From Maribacter sp. (lineage in GTDB: Bacteria > Bacteroidota > Bacteroidia > Flavobacteriales > Flavobacteriaceae): 64,000 nt of DNA. The DNA is taken from assembly GCA_020629285.1 (NCBI GenBank), contig JAHDDP010000012.1:1-64000 (forward strand), given 5' to 3'. Every line of letters starts with the position of its first letter. Positions within the stretch are counted from its first letter, which is position 1. Below the pieces are notes generated by a model. The model was not told where the DNA came from. It did no database searches and saw nothing but the letters and a program-made list of their open reading frames with translations. A program made the position numbers and the translations under genes. Positions 17,077 through 27,806 of the stretch are shown here, piece by piece.

Positions 17077-19908
17077 ATGATTAATTTTGAAGAAAATATA
17101 GAAGTTAAGGGCGCTCGCGTTCATAACCTTAAAAATATTGATGTTACCATTCCCCGAGATAAATTGGTTGTTATAACCGGCTTGTCTGGTAGTGGTAAAT
17201 CTTCTTTGGCTTTTGATACCATTTATGCAGAAGGACAAAGACGATACATAGAAACTTTTTCTGCGTATGCAAGACAATTTTTAGGTGGATTAGAACGCCC
17301 GGATGTTGATAAGATAGACGGACTATCTCCTGTAATAGCCATTGAACAAAAGACGACCTCTAAATCACCTAGATCTACAGTAGGTACTATAACTGAAATT
17401 TATGATTTTCTAAGATTGCTTTACGCCCGTGCTGCAGATGCACATAGTTACAATACGGGAGAAAAGATGGTAAGCTATAGCGATGAGCAAATTAAAAATT
17501 TGATCATTGAGTCTTATTTAGATAAAAAAATAAACATACTAGCTCCAGTAATTAAGTCTAGAAAGGGTCACTACCGTGAACTTTTTGAACAAATTGCCAA
17601 ACAGGGATTTGTAAAAGTTAGGGTAGATGGAGAAGTAAAGGATATCGTTAAAGGAATGAAAGTGGATCGTTATAAGACCCACGATATAGAAATTGTAATT
17701 GACCGTCTAAAGGTTGCAGAAAGTGAAGACTTTCATAAACGATTATCTGAAAGTATAAATACGGCCATGTACAGCGGCGATAACGTATTAATGGTACTTG
17801 AAGAAGGTACTGAGGTTCCTAGATATTTTAGTAGGGATTTAATGTGCCCAACAACGGGTATCTCCTACCCTACGCCAGAACCTAACACTTTTTCGTTCAA
17901 CTCACCAAAAGGCATGTGTCCCAATTGCAAGGGCTTAGGTCATGTTTATGAAGTAAACGAGAAAAAAATATTTCCAAACAAGAAACTATCCATTAAAGGA
18001 GGCGGAATTGCACCTTTAGGAGACTATAAAAAATCATGGGCGTTCAAGCAGATAGAAACCATTGCAGAACGCTATAATTTTGAGATTACCGACCCTATAG
18101 ATTCAATACCTAAAGAAGCTATAGAAATTCTACTAAATGGCGGTAAAGAAAGTTTTGAAGTAGACTCTAAATCCTTAGGAGTTAAGCGCACCTACAAAAT
18201 TGATTACGAAGGTATTTCCAACTTTATTAAAAATCAGTTTGAAGAGGCTGCTTCCACTTCTATTAAAAGATGGGCCAAGGAATACATGGACAAAATTACT
18301 TGTCCGTCATGTACAGGTTTTCGCCTTAAGAAAGAATCACTCTATTTTAAAATTGAAGATAAAAACATAGCCGAATTGGCAAATTTAGATATTGTTGAAC
18401 TTGCTTCGTTTTTTAAAGGTTTAGATAAAAAAATTAGTGGTAACCAACTTAAGATTGCCGAAGAAATTATCAAAGAGATTAGTACAAGAATTCAGTTTCT
18501 ATTAGATGTCGGGCTTGATTATTTATCTCTGAACCGAAGTTCTAAATCACTTTCAGGTGGTGAGGCGCAACGTATTAGATTAGCTACACAAATTGGTTCG
18601 CAACTAGTAGGTGTGTTATATATTTTAGATGAGCCAAGTATTGGCCTACACCAACGAGATAATGAACGGCTGATCAAGTCATTGGAATCTCTTAGAGATA
18701 TAGGCAACTCGGTAATTGTAGTGGAACATGACCGCGATATGATAGAACGGGCAGACCATGTTATTGATATTGGACCCAAAGCTGGCAAAAACGGTGGAGA
18801 AATCATTTCAGAAGGTACTCCAGAGCAGCTAATGCATGTACATACGTTGACCGCGGATTATATGACCGGTGTAAAGGAAATTGAAGTACCTAAAAAGAGA
18901 AGACCCGGTAATGGCAATGAAATTGTATTATCTGGCTGTACAGGGAATAACTTAAAAAATATCACGGTTAAATTTCCTTTAGGAAAAATGATTGGGGTTA
19001 CAGGAGTTTCAGGTAGTGGAAAATCTACTTTGATTAACGAAACCCTTTACCCGATCATGAACGCCCATTATTTCAATGGCGTTAAGAAGCCAATGCCGTA
19101 TAAGAAAATTACTGGTCTTGAGCACATAGATAAGGTTATTGACATTAACCAATCGCCCATAGGTAGAACACCAAGGTCAAACCCGGCTACATACACCGGT
19201 GTTTTTAGTGAAATACGTTCTTTGTTCGCCAAAACTACAGAAGCATCCATAAGAGGTTACAAACCCGGTAGATTCAGCTTTAATGTCAAAGGCGGTCGTT
19301 GCGAAACTTGCCAAGGTGGTGGGCTTCGTGTTATAGAAATGAATTTTTTACCAGATGTTTATGTAGAATGCGAAACATGTAACGGAAAGAGATTTAATCG
19401 AGAAACCTTAGAAATTCGTTACAAAGGCAAGTCCATTTCAGATGTTCTAGAAATGACCATTAACGAAGCGGTTTCATTTTTTGAACTTATTCCTAAAATA
19501 CATCGTAAGTTAAAAACCATACAAGATGTGGGCTTAAGTTACATTTCTCTTGGGCAACAATCCACTACCCTATCAGGTGGAGAAGCACAACGTATTAAAT
19601 TAGCAACAGAACTATCAAAGAGAGATACAGGTAATACATTCTACATTTTAGATGAACCTACAACCGGACTTCATTTTGAAGATATTCGGGTTTTAATGGA
19701 AGTTTTGAATAAATTAGCGGACAAAGGTAATACCGTATTGGTAATTGAACACAATATGGACGTAATCAAAATGGTGGATTATATCATTGATATAGGTTAC
19801 GAAGGTGGGCGATCTGGAGGACAATTAGTAGCAAAAGGAACTCCGGAACAAGTTGCAAAAGACAAGAAAAGCTACACTGCAAAGTTTTTAAAGAGAGAAT
19901 TAAAATAA
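17077..19908 (+). CDS. uvrA: excinuclease ABC subunit A
   Basis: 943 aa from the ATG at 17077. An in-frame TTG at 17056 overlaps the -7 promoter candidate and adds residues foreign to the family, so I reject it. It is an ABC-type DNA-damage sensor with two nucleotide-binding halves: Walker [10 protein letters not shown] and GVSGSGKST, two signature motifs LSGGEAQRI, and Walker B regions [10 protein letters not shown] and [10 protein letters not shown]. The zinc modules CPNCKG...CPSC and CETCQG...CETC are present. It forms UvrA2B to load UvrB at DNA lesions for nucleotide excision repair. Length is normal. It is monocistronic or weakly linked to the LOG gene 42 bases downstream. Confidence 0.98.
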   Translation: MINFEENIEVKGARVHNLKNIDVTIPRDKLVVITGLSGSGKSSLAFDTIYAEGQRRYIETFSAYARQFLGGLERPDVDKIDGLSPVIAIEQKTTSKSPRSTVGTITEIYDFLRLLYARAADAHSYNTGEKMVSYSDEQIKNLIIESYLDKKINILAPVIKSRKGHYRELFEQIAKQGFVKVRVDGEVKDIVKGMKVDRYKTHDIEIVIDRLKVAESEDFHKRLSESINTAMYSGDNVLMVLEEGTEVPRYFSRDLMCPTTGISYPTPEPNTFSFNSPKGMCPNCKGLGHVYEVNEKKIFPNKKLSIKGGGIAPLGDYKKSWAFKQIETIAERYNFEITDPIDSIPKEAIEILLNGGKESFEVDSKSLGVKRTYKIDYEGISNFIKNQFEEAASTSIKRWAKEYMDKITCPSCTGFRLKKESLYFKIEDKNIAELANLDIVELASFFKGLDKKISGNQLKIAEEIIKEISTRIQFLLDVGLDYLSLNRSSKSLSGGEAQRIRLATQIGSQLVGVLYILDEPSIGLHQRDNERLIKSLESLRDIGNSVIVVEHDRDMIERADHVIDIGPKAGKNGGEIISEGTPEQLMHVHTLTADYMTGVKEIEVPKKRRPGNGNEIVLSGCTGNNLKNITVKFPLGKMIGVTGVSGSGKSTLINETLYPIMNAHYFNGVKKPMPYKKITGLEHIDKVIDINQSPIGRTPRSNPATYTGVFSEIRSLFAKTTEASIRGYKPGRFSFNVKGGRCETCQGGGLRVIEMNFLPDVYVECETCNGKRFNRETLEIRYKGKSISDVLEMTINEAVSFFELIPKIHRKLKTIQDVGLSYISLGQQSTTLSGGEAQRIKLATELSKRDTGNTFYILDEPTTGLHFEDIRVLMEVLNKLADKGNTVLVIEHNMDVIKMVDYIIDIGYEGGRSGGQLVAKGTPEQVAKDKKSYTAKFLKRELK

Positions 19909-19950
19909 TAATTAGATATAAATTTATCTAAAAAGCATACAAAATAAAGA

Positions 19951-20637
19951 ATGAGATCAGAAAAACATCACAAAGGCTGGAACGAAATTAAAACGAATGA
20001 CTCTTGGGCCATTTTCAAGATAATGGGCGAATTTGTCAACGGTTTTGAGCGTATGAGTAAAATAGGACCATGTGTATCTATTTTTGGTTCAGCTAGAACA
20101 AAAGAAGAAGATCCATACTATAAGTTAGCCGTTTCTATTGCAAAATCTATTGCAGAAGCAGGTTACGGAGTCATTACCGGAGGTGGACCTGGTATTATGG
20201 AAGCTGGTAATAGAGGTGCAAATCTTGCCGGTGGTACATCTGTAGGTCTAAATATTGACTTACCTTTTGAGCAGCATGACAATCCGTATATCGATAATGA
20301 CAAGAGTTTAGATTTTGACTACTTTTTCGTGAGAAAAGTAATGTTCGTAAAATACTCTCAAGGGTTCGTTGTAATGCCTGGCGGCTTTGGAACATTAGAT
20401 GAGCTTTTTGAAGCCATCACCCTTATTCAAACGCATAAAATCGGTAAGTTCCCAATAATATTGGTAGGTAGCGAATTTTGGTCTGGACTAATGGACTGGA
20501 TCAAAGGAACCATGTTAAAGATGGGTACTATTAGCCCAGAAGATCTTAATCTTATTAAAATAGTAGATACAGAAGAAGAGGTAGTTGAAATTATAGATTC
20601 ATTTTACAAAGGGCACAGCATGAGTCCTAATTTTTAA
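19951..20637 (+). CDS. LOG-family (TIGR00730) Rossmann-fold phosphoribohydrolase
   Basis: 228 aa, cytoplasmic. 'SIFGSART' and 'ITGGGPGIMEAGNRGA' open the Rossmann fold, and PGGFGTLDE (from Pro143) is the LOG/lysine-decarboxylase-like signature PGGxGTxxE. Members release free cytokinin-type bases or ribose 5-phosphate from nucleoside 5'-monophosphates, and bacterial members may hydrolyse AMP. The older 'lysine decarboxylase' label is wrong. It is followed 8 bases later by the large outer-membrane protein gene, so the two may share a transcript, but no functional link is evident. Confidence 0.9.
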   Translation: MRSEKHHKGWNEIKTNDSWAIFKIMGEFVNGFERMSKIGPCVSIFGSARTKEEDPYYKLAVSIAKSIAEAGYGVITGGGPGIMEAGNRGANLAGGTSVGLNIDLPFEQHDNPYIDNDKSLDFDYFFVRKVMFVKYSQGFVVMPGGFGTLDELFEAITLIQTHKIGKFPIILVGSEFWSGLMDWIKGTMLKMGTISPEDLNLIKIVDTEEEVVEIIDSFYKGHSMSPNF

Positions 20638-20645
20638 TTTATACC

Positions 20646-23495
20646 TTGACGAAACGATTAAAATTACTTTTCTATCTGTGCATAATAACATTTGTTGTTA
20701 ATGCAAGTAGTTGTTATGCACAGTATGAAACTGACCTTACCGTTAGTTTAAACGAGTATACCAAAGAATTGGATATTCGTCAAGAATTCACCTATTACAA
20801 CAATTCCAATTATAATTTAGGTGTTATTTACTTTAATGACTGGGCTAATGCCTATTCAGATAAAAATACCGGATTAGCAAAAAGGTTTGCCCAAGAATTT
20901 AAAAAATCGCTTCACCTTGCAAAAGCAGATGAACGTGGTAAAACTACTATTATCAGTGTTGTTGATGACTCTTATAATGGTCTTGAGTGGAGCAGAACCG
21001 AAGGAAAGGACATTTTAAAGGTCACTCTAGATGATATTCTACCACCCAAAACATCAACTAAAATTTTCATTACCTATAAAGTAAAATTACCACCAAATAA
21101 ATACACCCGTTACGGTTATGGTAGCAGAGGAGATTATTATTTAAAAGATTGGTATTTAACGCCAGCTGTATACGACGGCAAATGGCATCTGTATTCAAAT
21201 AAAAATCTGGAGGATCTTTATATGAACGAGACCAATACTATCATTAATTTTAAATACCCTGATAGTTTATACCTTGCCTCTAATTTTGATATTAAAACCG
21301 AATCTAGCTTCCCTAATGGGCAGTTTGCGCAATTAAAAGGAAACTTACAGCGCGGTGGGGAAATTATTCTGAATACACAGAAAAATTTCTATACCCACAG
21401 AACTCCCTACATGACTTTTTTGACCGACATTAGTGCACCAAGGTACAGCCCAATCGGTCAAGGACAATCCATAAATAAAGTCGCAAATTTTATTCATAAT
21501 AACCTAGGTGACTATCCTCATGAGAAAATTCTGGTCAGTGAGCTAGATTATAGTAAAGACCCACTCTACGGCATAAATCAACTTCCTTCTTTTATAAGAC
21601 CCTACAAAGAGCAGTTTCAGTTTGAAATGAAATTCTTGAAAACGGCGATCAATAGTATTTTAAGAGAAACCATGTTCCTAAATCCACGAAAAGAACAATG
21701 GTTAAATAGCGCTATTGCAAATTATTTAATGATTGCCTACGTTGAAAAATATTACCCAGACCAAAAATTAATGGGTAAACTTTCAAAAATTTGGGGCTTT
21801 AGAAGTTTTGAATTGGCAAAAATGGATTTTAACGATCAGTATTCCTTTTTGTACAATCTTACTGCTCGTAAAAATTTAGATCAAGCATTACAAACATCTA
21901 ATGATTCGTTGATAAAATTTAACCAAAAAATCGCCAATAAGTATAAGGCTGGTTTAGGTTTAGCATATTTGGCCGATTATATTGGTCAAGAGCATGTAGA
22001 TGAAAGCATCAAGACGTTTTTCAAATATTATAAGCTCAACAATGTTAAGGTTGACGATTTTGAGTCTATTTTAAAACGCTCTACCCAACAAGATATCAAC
22101 TGGTTTTTTAAAGACTATGTCTCAACAGACCGTAAAATTGACTTTAAGATAAAGAAGGTAAAAAAAGAAACCGATTCTTTACACGTAACCATTAAAAACA
22201 AAGAAGGTACCAATGTACCCATTTCAGTTTTCGGTCTTAAAAAAGATTCTGTAGTTTCTGAATATTGGTTCAAAGATATCGAGCTAGAAAAAACCTTTAC
22301 TATACCTAATAAGAAAGAAGATAGACTGGTACTTAACTATGACCAAAAAATACCGGAATTTAACCAGCGCGACAATTGGAAATCTTTAAAAGGTTTTTTA
22401 TCAAGTAATAAAAAATTGAAGTTCACCTTCTTTAAAGATGCTGAGAACCCTTACTACAACCAGGTTTTCTATGTTCCCGTGTTAAGTTTTAATGTGTATG
22501 ATGGTTGGACTCCTGGTATGCGTTTATATAACAAAACCTTACTAGAAAGACCATTTGTATATGATTTCTCACCCTCCTATTCATTTAAAGAAAAAGCATT
22601 TGTAGGATCAGGGAAATTCAGCTACAGAAAATACCTAAGCAAAAGCGGATTGTATGTAGCTCAATATAATATAGGTGCCGGCACATCCCACTTTAATGTA
22701 AACTCTAGATATTCATCCATAACTCCCTCGGTAAGCTTTGGTTTTAGACCAGCAGATTTATTATCGAACAAAAGAGAGTTTTTATCTTTTAGATATGTAA
22801 ACATTTTTAGAGATTTTGACCCTGCACTTTTAAGTTTAGCGAATGACCCAGAAAATCCAGATTATAGCGTATTCAACGCACGTTATTCAAGTAGAAATAA
22901 TGGCATTTTAGATTACAATTCTTGGTTTGCAGATTTTCAATTAGGTGGTAGTTTCAGCAAATTATCATTTGAATACGAGTATCGAAAATTATTTGAGAAC
23001 AATAGACAACTGAACTTAAGATTCTTCGCTGGTAAGTTTTTAAGTAATAAAACAAAGACAGACTTTTTTAGTTTTGCCTTGGATAGACCAACAGATTACC
23101 TTTTTGATTATGGTTATTTAGGTCGTTCAGAAGATTCGGGTATTTATAGCCAACAGATTATTATTGCAGAAGGCGGCTTTAAGTCTTTTTTAGATCAGCG
23201 CTATAGATTTTCTAATGATTGGATGGCAACCGTAAACGGTAGTTTTAATATTTGGAAATGGATTGAATTATATGGGGATGCCGGCTGGGTAAAGAATAAA
23301 GGTCTCGATGGCAAATTCGTTTATGATTCTGGGGTGCGTTTAAATCTGGTAACAGATTACTTTGAACTGTACTTACCCTTGCACTCAAACAATGGTTGGG
23401 AAATTTCACAGCCTAATTACGGTGAGAGAATTAGATTTATTATCACCGTTAGCCCAAAAACCCTTACAGGATTATTCACAAGAAAATGGTTTTAA
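20646..23495 (+). CDS. degenerate M1-peptidase-like domain fused to outer-membrane beta-barrel
   Basis: 949 aa with a TTG start at 20646; no ATG lies in the signal-peptide region (cleavage after CYAQ), so TTG is the only start that keeps the signal. Residues ~25-200 look like the N-terminal beta sandwich of M1 aminopeptidases, and ~260-480 like the thermolysin-like domain. However, where HExxH is expected (about 335-339) the sequence is I-N-S-I-L, and the usual WLNEG reads WLNSA (Ser355), so all zinc ligands and the catalytic Glu appear lost. From about residue 590 the sequence is aromatic, strand-rich and ends in Phe (TRKWF), typical of an outer-membrane beta-barrel. A non-catalytic periplasmic domain carried by a barrel is inferred. 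Related flavobacterial proteins exist, but I know no proven function. Confidence 0.7.
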   Translation: MTKRLKLLFYLCIITFVVNASSCYAQYETDLTVSLNEYTKELDIRQEFTYYNNSNYNLGVIYFNDWANAYSDKNTGLAKRFAQEFKKSLHLAKADERGKTTIISVVDDSYNGLEWSRTEGKDILKVTLDDILPPKTSTKIFITYKVKLPPNKYTRYGYGSRGDYYLKDWYLTPAVYDGKWHLYSNKNLEDLYMNETNTIINFKYPDSLYLASNFDIKTESSFPNGQFAQLKGNLQRGGEIILNTQKNFYTHRTPYMTFLTDISAPRYSPIGQGQSINKVANFIHNNLGDYPHEKILVSELDYSKDPLYGINQLPSFIRPYKEQFQFEMKFLKTAINSILRETMFLNPRKEQWLNSAIANYLMIAYVEKYYPDQKLMGKLSKIWGFRSFELAKMDFNDQYSFLYNLTARKNLDQALQTSNDSLIKFNQKIANKYKAGLGLAYLADYIGQEHVDESIKTFFKYYKLNNVKVDDFESILKRSTQQDINWFFKDYVSTDRKIDFKIKKVKKETDSLHVTIKNKEGTNVPISVFGLKKDSVVSEYWFKDIELEKTFTIPNKKEDRLVLNYDQKIPEFNQRDNWKSLKGFLSSNKKLKFTFFKDAENPYYNQVFYVPVLSFNVYDGWTPGMRLYNKTLLERPFVYDFSPSYSFKEKAFVGSGKFSYRKYLSKSGLYVAQYNIGAGTSHFNVNSRYSSITPSVSFGFRPADLLSNKREFLSFRYVNIFRDFDPALLSLANDPENPDYSVFNARYSSRNNGILDYNSWFADFQLGGSFSKLSFEYEYRKLFENNRQLNLRFFAGKFLSNKTKTDFFSFALDRPTDYLFDYGYLGRSEDSGIYSQQIIIAEGGFKSFLDQRYRFSNDWMATVNGSFNIWKWIELYGDAGWVKNKGLDGKFVYDSGVRLNLVTDYFELYLPLHSNNGWEISQPNYGERIRFIITVSPKTLTGLFTRKWF

Positions 23496-23603
23496 ACTAA
23501 GAAATTCTAATACGACCCTTAGAATTTTTAGTTAAAATTAAGAAATTTTCAAAATAATATCACTTTTGTTGAAAAAAATGGAATAAATTAACTGGTTACA
23601 GCG

Positions 23604-23634
23604 TTGCTAAAAAGTACTTGATTCGGTAATTTTG
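23604..23634 (+). promoter_or_regulatory. promoter with -33 TTG and -7 TAATTTTG
   Basis: TTG at 23604-23606 and TAATTTTG at 23627-23634 are separated by 20 bases, the spacing of Bacteroidota sigma-ABfr promoters. The start codon follows 17 bases later. Confidence 0.55.
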
Positions 23635-23651
23635 TAAAAACTAGATAATAC

Positions 23652-26063
23652 ATGGATGTTTCTTCTAAAACCAGTAATGATATTTCCTTTGAAGATTTCA
23701 AAGAACAAATTATAAATGATTACGAAGTCGCTTTTTTAAGCCGAACTTGTAGCTTATTGGGAAGAAAAGAAGTATTAACAGGTAAAGCTAAATTCGGCAT
23801 CTTTGGCGATGGTAAAGAGTTACCTCAGTTAGCTATGGCCCGTTCATTTAAAAATGGCGATTTTAGAAGTGGTTACTATAGAGATCAAACCTTCATGATG
23901 GCTTTAGGTCTTTTACAGCCTAAAGAATTCTTTCACGCATTGTATGCTACCACAGATATAGAAAAAGAACCTATGAGTGCCGGTAGGCAAATGGGCGGTC
24001 ATTTTTTAACACATAGTTTAAATGCCGACGGAAGTTGGAAAGATTTGACTAAACAAAAAAACAGCAGCGGAGACATTTCATGTACCGCAGGGCAAATGCC
24101 TCGGCTATTAGGACTTGCTCAAGCATCTAAAGTGTATAGAAACCAAGAAGGTCTAGACAGTGCTAAATTTTCGGTAAACGGAGATGAAATAGCATGGGGT
24201 ACCATTGGTAATGCAAGTACTAGTGAAGGCATGTTCTTCGAAACCATAAATGCAGCCGGTGTTTTACAAGTACCCATGGTTATCAGTATTTGGGATGATG
24301 AATACGGCATTTCCGTACCTGCTAAATTCCATACAACAAAAGAAAATATTTCAGAGGTTTTATCTGGTTTTCAAAGAACTGAAAATGAAAAAGGATATGA
24401 AATCTTAAGAGTAAACGGTTGGGACTATACTGCATTGATGCACGCCTATGAAAATGCTGCCGATATAGCTAGACAAGAACATGTACCGGTCATTATTCAT
24501 GTAAATGAATTAACACAACCACAAGGTCATTCTACATCTGGATCACATGAACGTTATAAAGACAATGAGCGTTTAGAATGGGAACGTGACCATGATTGTA
24601 ACAAACGTTTTAAAGAATGGATCTTAGATTCTGGTATTGCCACAACAGAAGAATTAGCATCTATTGAGAAGAGAATTAAGCGCTCGGTCAGAGAAGCAAA
24701 AAAACAAGCTTGGGACGAGTATTTAAAAGATAATCTATCAGATAAATCACTTTTAATAAATCTAATTGAAAAAGCAGCTTCTAAGAGTCCGAACAAGAAT
24801 TTTCTCAATAAATTAAAAAATGATTTAATTGCTATTGAAGAGCCCCTTCGTAAAGATTTAGCTATTGCCGCTAGAAAATCTCTACGCTATTTACTTGGAG
24901 AGAATACACCGGAAAAGCAAGACATCATAAATTGGACAGCCAACTTTTTAAAAGAATCTCAACATAAATACAGTTCTCATCTTTATAGTGAGAATGACAA
25001 CAAGGCGACAAACGTTACCGGTATTACACCAGAATACAGTGATGATAACGAATTAGTAGATGGTAGAGTTATACTTAGGGATAATTTCGACAAACTATTT
25101 GAAAAATATCCGAATACGTTGATTTTTGGAGAAGATACCGGTGCTATTGGTGATGTAAACCAAGGTCTTGAAGGTATGCAAGAGAAATACGGTAAAATAC
25201 GTGTTGCAGATACCGGTATTCGTGAAACAACAATTATTGGTCAAGGTATAGGCATGGCATTAAGAGGTCTTAGACCTATTGCTGAAATTCAGTACTTAGA
25301 CTATATCTTTTATGCTTTATCAACGCTTACAGATGATTTAGCGACTTTACTATATAGAACCGCAGGCAAGCAGAAAGCTCCGTTAATCATTAGAACAAGA
25401 GGTCACAGGCTAGAGGGTATATGGCATTCTGGTTCAGAAATGGGCGGATTAATACATCTACTTAGAGGTATGTACATTTTGGCGCCTAGAAATATGACCC
25501 AAGCAGCCGGATTTTATAATACACTCTTGAAAAGTGATGAACCTGCATTGGTTATCGAAAGCTTAAACGGGTATCGATTAAAAGAAAAGAAGCCAAAAAA
25601 TTTAGGTGAGTTTTGTACACCTATCGGTAAAGTTGAAACAATTAAAGAAGGTAGCGACATCACCTTGGTTTCTTATGGTTCTACCTTGCGTATCGTTGAA
25701 AAAGCTGCCAAAGAACTTATTGAAGTTGGTATTGATGCAGAAGTTATAGATGCACAAACATTACTACCATTCGATATTGAAATGGAAGTATTGGAAAGTG
25801 TAAAGAAAACAAACCGTTTATTGGTAATTGACGAAGATGTACCTGGTGGATGTTCTGCGTATCTGCTTAATGAAATTATAGAAAAACAAGGTGCTTTTCA
25901 ATATTTAGATAGTACACCACAGACTTTAAGTGCAAAAGCGCATAGACCTGCGTATGGTTCTGATGGTGATTATTTCTCAAAACCTAATAGAGAAGATATT
26001 TTTGAGAAGGTATATGCAATTATGAATGAAGTTAAACCAAACGATTATCCTAAATTGAGATAG
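23652..26063 (+). CDS. fused alpha/beta 2-oxoacid dehydrogenase E1 (branched-chain type)
   Basis: 803 aa combining E1 alpha (residues ~10-370) and E1 beta (~470-800) in one chain, a Bacteroidota pattern. The thiamine-diphosphate motif appears as 'GDGKELPQLA' and 'GTIGNASTSEGMFFETINAAGV', and the beta part has 'FGEDTGAIGDVNQGLEG', 'GMALRGLRPIAEIQYLDYIF' and 'IDAQTLLPFD'. It decarboxylates a 2-oxoacid and acylates the lipoyl E2 of a dehydrogenase complex; branched-chain 2-oxoacids are the likely substrates, but pyruvate cannot be excluded. It has its own promoter candidate and terminator, so it is probably monocistronic; E2 and E3 must be encoded elsewhere. Confidence 0.9.
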   Translation: MDVSSKTSNDISFEDFKEQIINDYEVAFLSRTCSLLGRKEVLTGKAKFGIFGDGKELPQLAMARSFKNGDFRSGYYRDQTFMMALGLLQPKEFFHALYATTDIEKEPMSAGRQMGGHFLTHSLNADGSWKDLTKQKNSSGDISCTAGQMPRLLGLAQASKVYRNQEGLDSAKFSVNGDEIAWGTIGNASTSEGMFFETINAAGVLQVPMVISIWDDEYGISVPAKFHTTKENISEVLSGFQRTENEKGYEILRVNGWDYTALMHAYENAADIARQEHVPVIIHVNELTQPQGHSTSGSHERYKDNERLEWERDHDCNKRFKEWILDSGIATTEELASIEKRIKRSVREAKKQAWDEYLKDNLSDKSLLINLIEKAASKSPNKNFLNKLKNDLIAIEEPLRKDLAIAARKSLRYLLGENTPEKQDIINWTANFLKESQHKYSSHLYSENDNKATNVTGITPEYSDDNELVDGRVILRDNFDKLFEKYPNTLIFGEDTGAIGDVNQGLEGMQEKYGKIRVADTGIRETTIIGQGIGMALRGLRPIAEIQYLDYIFYALSTLTDDLATLLYRTAGKQKAPLIIRTRGHRLEGIWHSGSEMGGLIHLLRGMYILAPRNMTQAAGFYNTLLKSDEPALVIESLNGYRLKEKKPKNLGEFCTPIGKVETIKEGSDITLVSYGSTLRIVEKAAKELIEVGIDAEVIDAQTLLPFDIEMEVLESVKKTNRLLVIDEDVPGGCSAYLLNEIIEKQGAFQYLDSTPQTLSAKAHRPAYGSDGDYFSKPNREDIFEKVYAIMNEVKPNDYPKLR

Positions 26064-26090
26064 AAAAGAATTAAATTTAAGTAAGAAAAA

Positions 26091-26115
26091 TCCCATGAAA
26101 TATGGGACTTTTTTT
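26091..26115 (+). terminator. rho-independent terminator
   Basis: Stem TCCCAT (26091-26096) / ATGGGA (26102-26107), 5-base loop, then a run of T, 27 bases after the E1 gene. Confidence 0.75.
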
Positions 26116-26293
26116 ATTCCCTAAAATTCACCTCAAAAATAAATGAATTGATATCACTCTTCTACGAAATTCTTAACTCACTGAAAACTAAGCAACCTCT
26201 ATATTTTACTGCTTAAAAAAATAGAATCTTCTCATTGTATAATTTAATATATTTCAGAAAAACAAAAAAAATTCTATACTTTTAAAGGAAATA

Positions 26294-26680
26294 ATGCCAA
26301 AAATGAAAAATACGTTATTAAAAGATATCGGTTTAGCTTTTTTTAGAATTGCAATTTCAGCAATGATGTTGACACATGGTCTTCCTAAATTTCAAAAATT
26401 AATTTCTGGAGATTTTGAATTTGCCGATCCTTTTGGTATTGGGGCAGCCCCCTCTTTATTTTTAGCCGTAATAGGCGAATTTATTTGCCCAATTCTAATA
26501 ATTATAGGTTTTAAATCGCGTTTGGCTGCAATACCAGCAGCAATTACTATGGCAGTTGCAGCATTTATTACTCATGGTGCCGATGATTTTAGTACAAAAG
26601 AAAAAGCATTATTTTACTTAGTAGCTTTTATAACCATTTCATTGGTAGGACCAGGTAAATTTGGAATTGACAAAAAGTAA
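26294..26680 (+). CDS. DoxX-family membrane protein
   Basis: 128 aa, four hydrophobic helices, inner membrane. 'GLAFFRIAISAMMLTHGLPKF' is the DoxX/SURF4-like opening helix with the conserved His-Gly, and 'GEFICPILIIIGFKSRLAAIPA' the second conserved stretch. An ATG at 26303 is an alternative start. Family members are linked to thiosulfate oxidation or redox stress in some bacteria, but most are uncharacterised. Nothing nearby indicates a partner. Confidence 0.85.
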   Translation: MPKMKNTLLKDIGLAFFRIAISAMMLTHGLPKFQKLISGDFEFADPFGIGAAPSLFLAVIGEFICPILIIIGFKSRLAAIPAAITMAVAAFITHGADDFSTKEKALFYLVAFITISLVGPGKFGIDKK

Positions 26681-26778
26681 CTAAACTCAAACTAAATCAG
26701 CACGGTTTTGAAATGAATACCCTAATTACATTCCTACGCAAATGTAGAATCGCTTGAATATCGAATATTGAACAATAG

Positions 26779-27780
26779 TTAGACTATTTTATATAGTAGT
26801 TCTTTTAAAAGGTCGGCCTCTTTCATTGGTGTAGCCCCTACTCCTTTTCCTTTCAAGTCCATTTCACGTAAACTAGAGATAATGCCGCTTACTTTCTTCA
26901 TTGGGTAATTTCTAGCGGCAGTTTGTATCTCTTTTACAAAATAAGGATTTATGCGTAATGCACTCGCCACATTTTTAGGTGAATGATCCGTAAGACCGTG
27001 ATACTGTAATAACTGTGTAAAAAACGAATGTAATAGGGTAATCGTTAGTATAAACGGATTGTCTTTTGGATTCTGGGCAAAATAATTAATGATCTTGGTC
27101 GCCTTTACGATATCTCTATCACCTATAGCTCTTTTCAACTCAAAATTATTATAATCTTTACTTATACCAATATGTTCCTCTATATGCTGAGGGTTGATTT
27201 CGGTCTGTTTTGGCAGAACCAATTTTAATTTATCTAGCTCTTTACTGATTTTACCTAAATCCGTTCCTAGGTATTCTACCAATAATAAAGCGGCTTTATG
27301 AGATATGGTATAACCACGGCTTACCAAATGCTTTCTAAGCCAATCACTTACCTGATTTTCATATAATTTCTTGCTTTCAAAAACTACACCGTTCTTCTTT
27401 ATAATCTTGTGTAGCTTTTTGCGCTTATCCAACTTTTTGTATTTATAACAAATAACTAGAACTGTAGATTGTTGCGGGTTTTCTGCATATGCACATAGGT
27501 TCTCTATAGTACGGGATAAGTGTTGTGCTTCTTTTACAATGACCACTTGTTTTTCTGCCATCATAGGGTAACGTTTGGCATTGCCTACAATATCGTCAAT
27601 AGATACATCTCTTCCATAAAGCACCATTTGGTTGAATCCCTTTTCTTCTTCGGTCAACACATTGTCACTTATAAAATCGGAAATTTTATCAATAAAATAT
27701 GCTTCTTCCCCATAAAGGAAATATATAGGGCTTATCTGCCCTTTCTTTATCGCATTGACTATTTGTACAGCTTCATCCAT
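26779..27780 (-). CDS. holA: DNA polymerase III delta subunit
   Basis: 333 aa. The opening 'ISPIYFLYGEEAYFIDKISDFI' is the family signature, followed by a degenerate AAA+ domain and the C-terminal helical collar domain ('LLKELLYKIV'). It is the clamp-loader delta subunit that opens the beta sliding clamp. Length is normal. The divergent neighbour starts 26 bases away, so the two promoters share a very short region; this head-to-head pairing recurs in Bacteroidota. Confidence 0.93.
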   Translation of the reverse strand: MDEAVQIVNAIKKGQISPIYFLYGEEAYFIDKISDFISDNVLTEEEKGFNQMVLYGRDVSIDDIVGNAKRYPMMAEKQVVIVKEAQHLSRTIENLCAYAENPQQSTVLVICYKYKKLDKRKKLHKIIKKNGVVFESKKLYENQVSDWLRKHLVSRGYTISHKAALLLVEYLGTDLGKISKELDKLKLVLPKQTEINPQHIEEHIGISKDYNNFELKRAIGDRDIVKATKIINYFAQNPKDNPFILTITLLHSFFTQLLQYHGLTDHSPKNVASALRINPYFVKEIQTAARNYPMKKVSGIISSLREMDLKGKGVGATPMKEADLLKELLYKIV

Positions 27781-27806
27781 TCAGAAAAAATCATCAACTT
27801 TGTATA

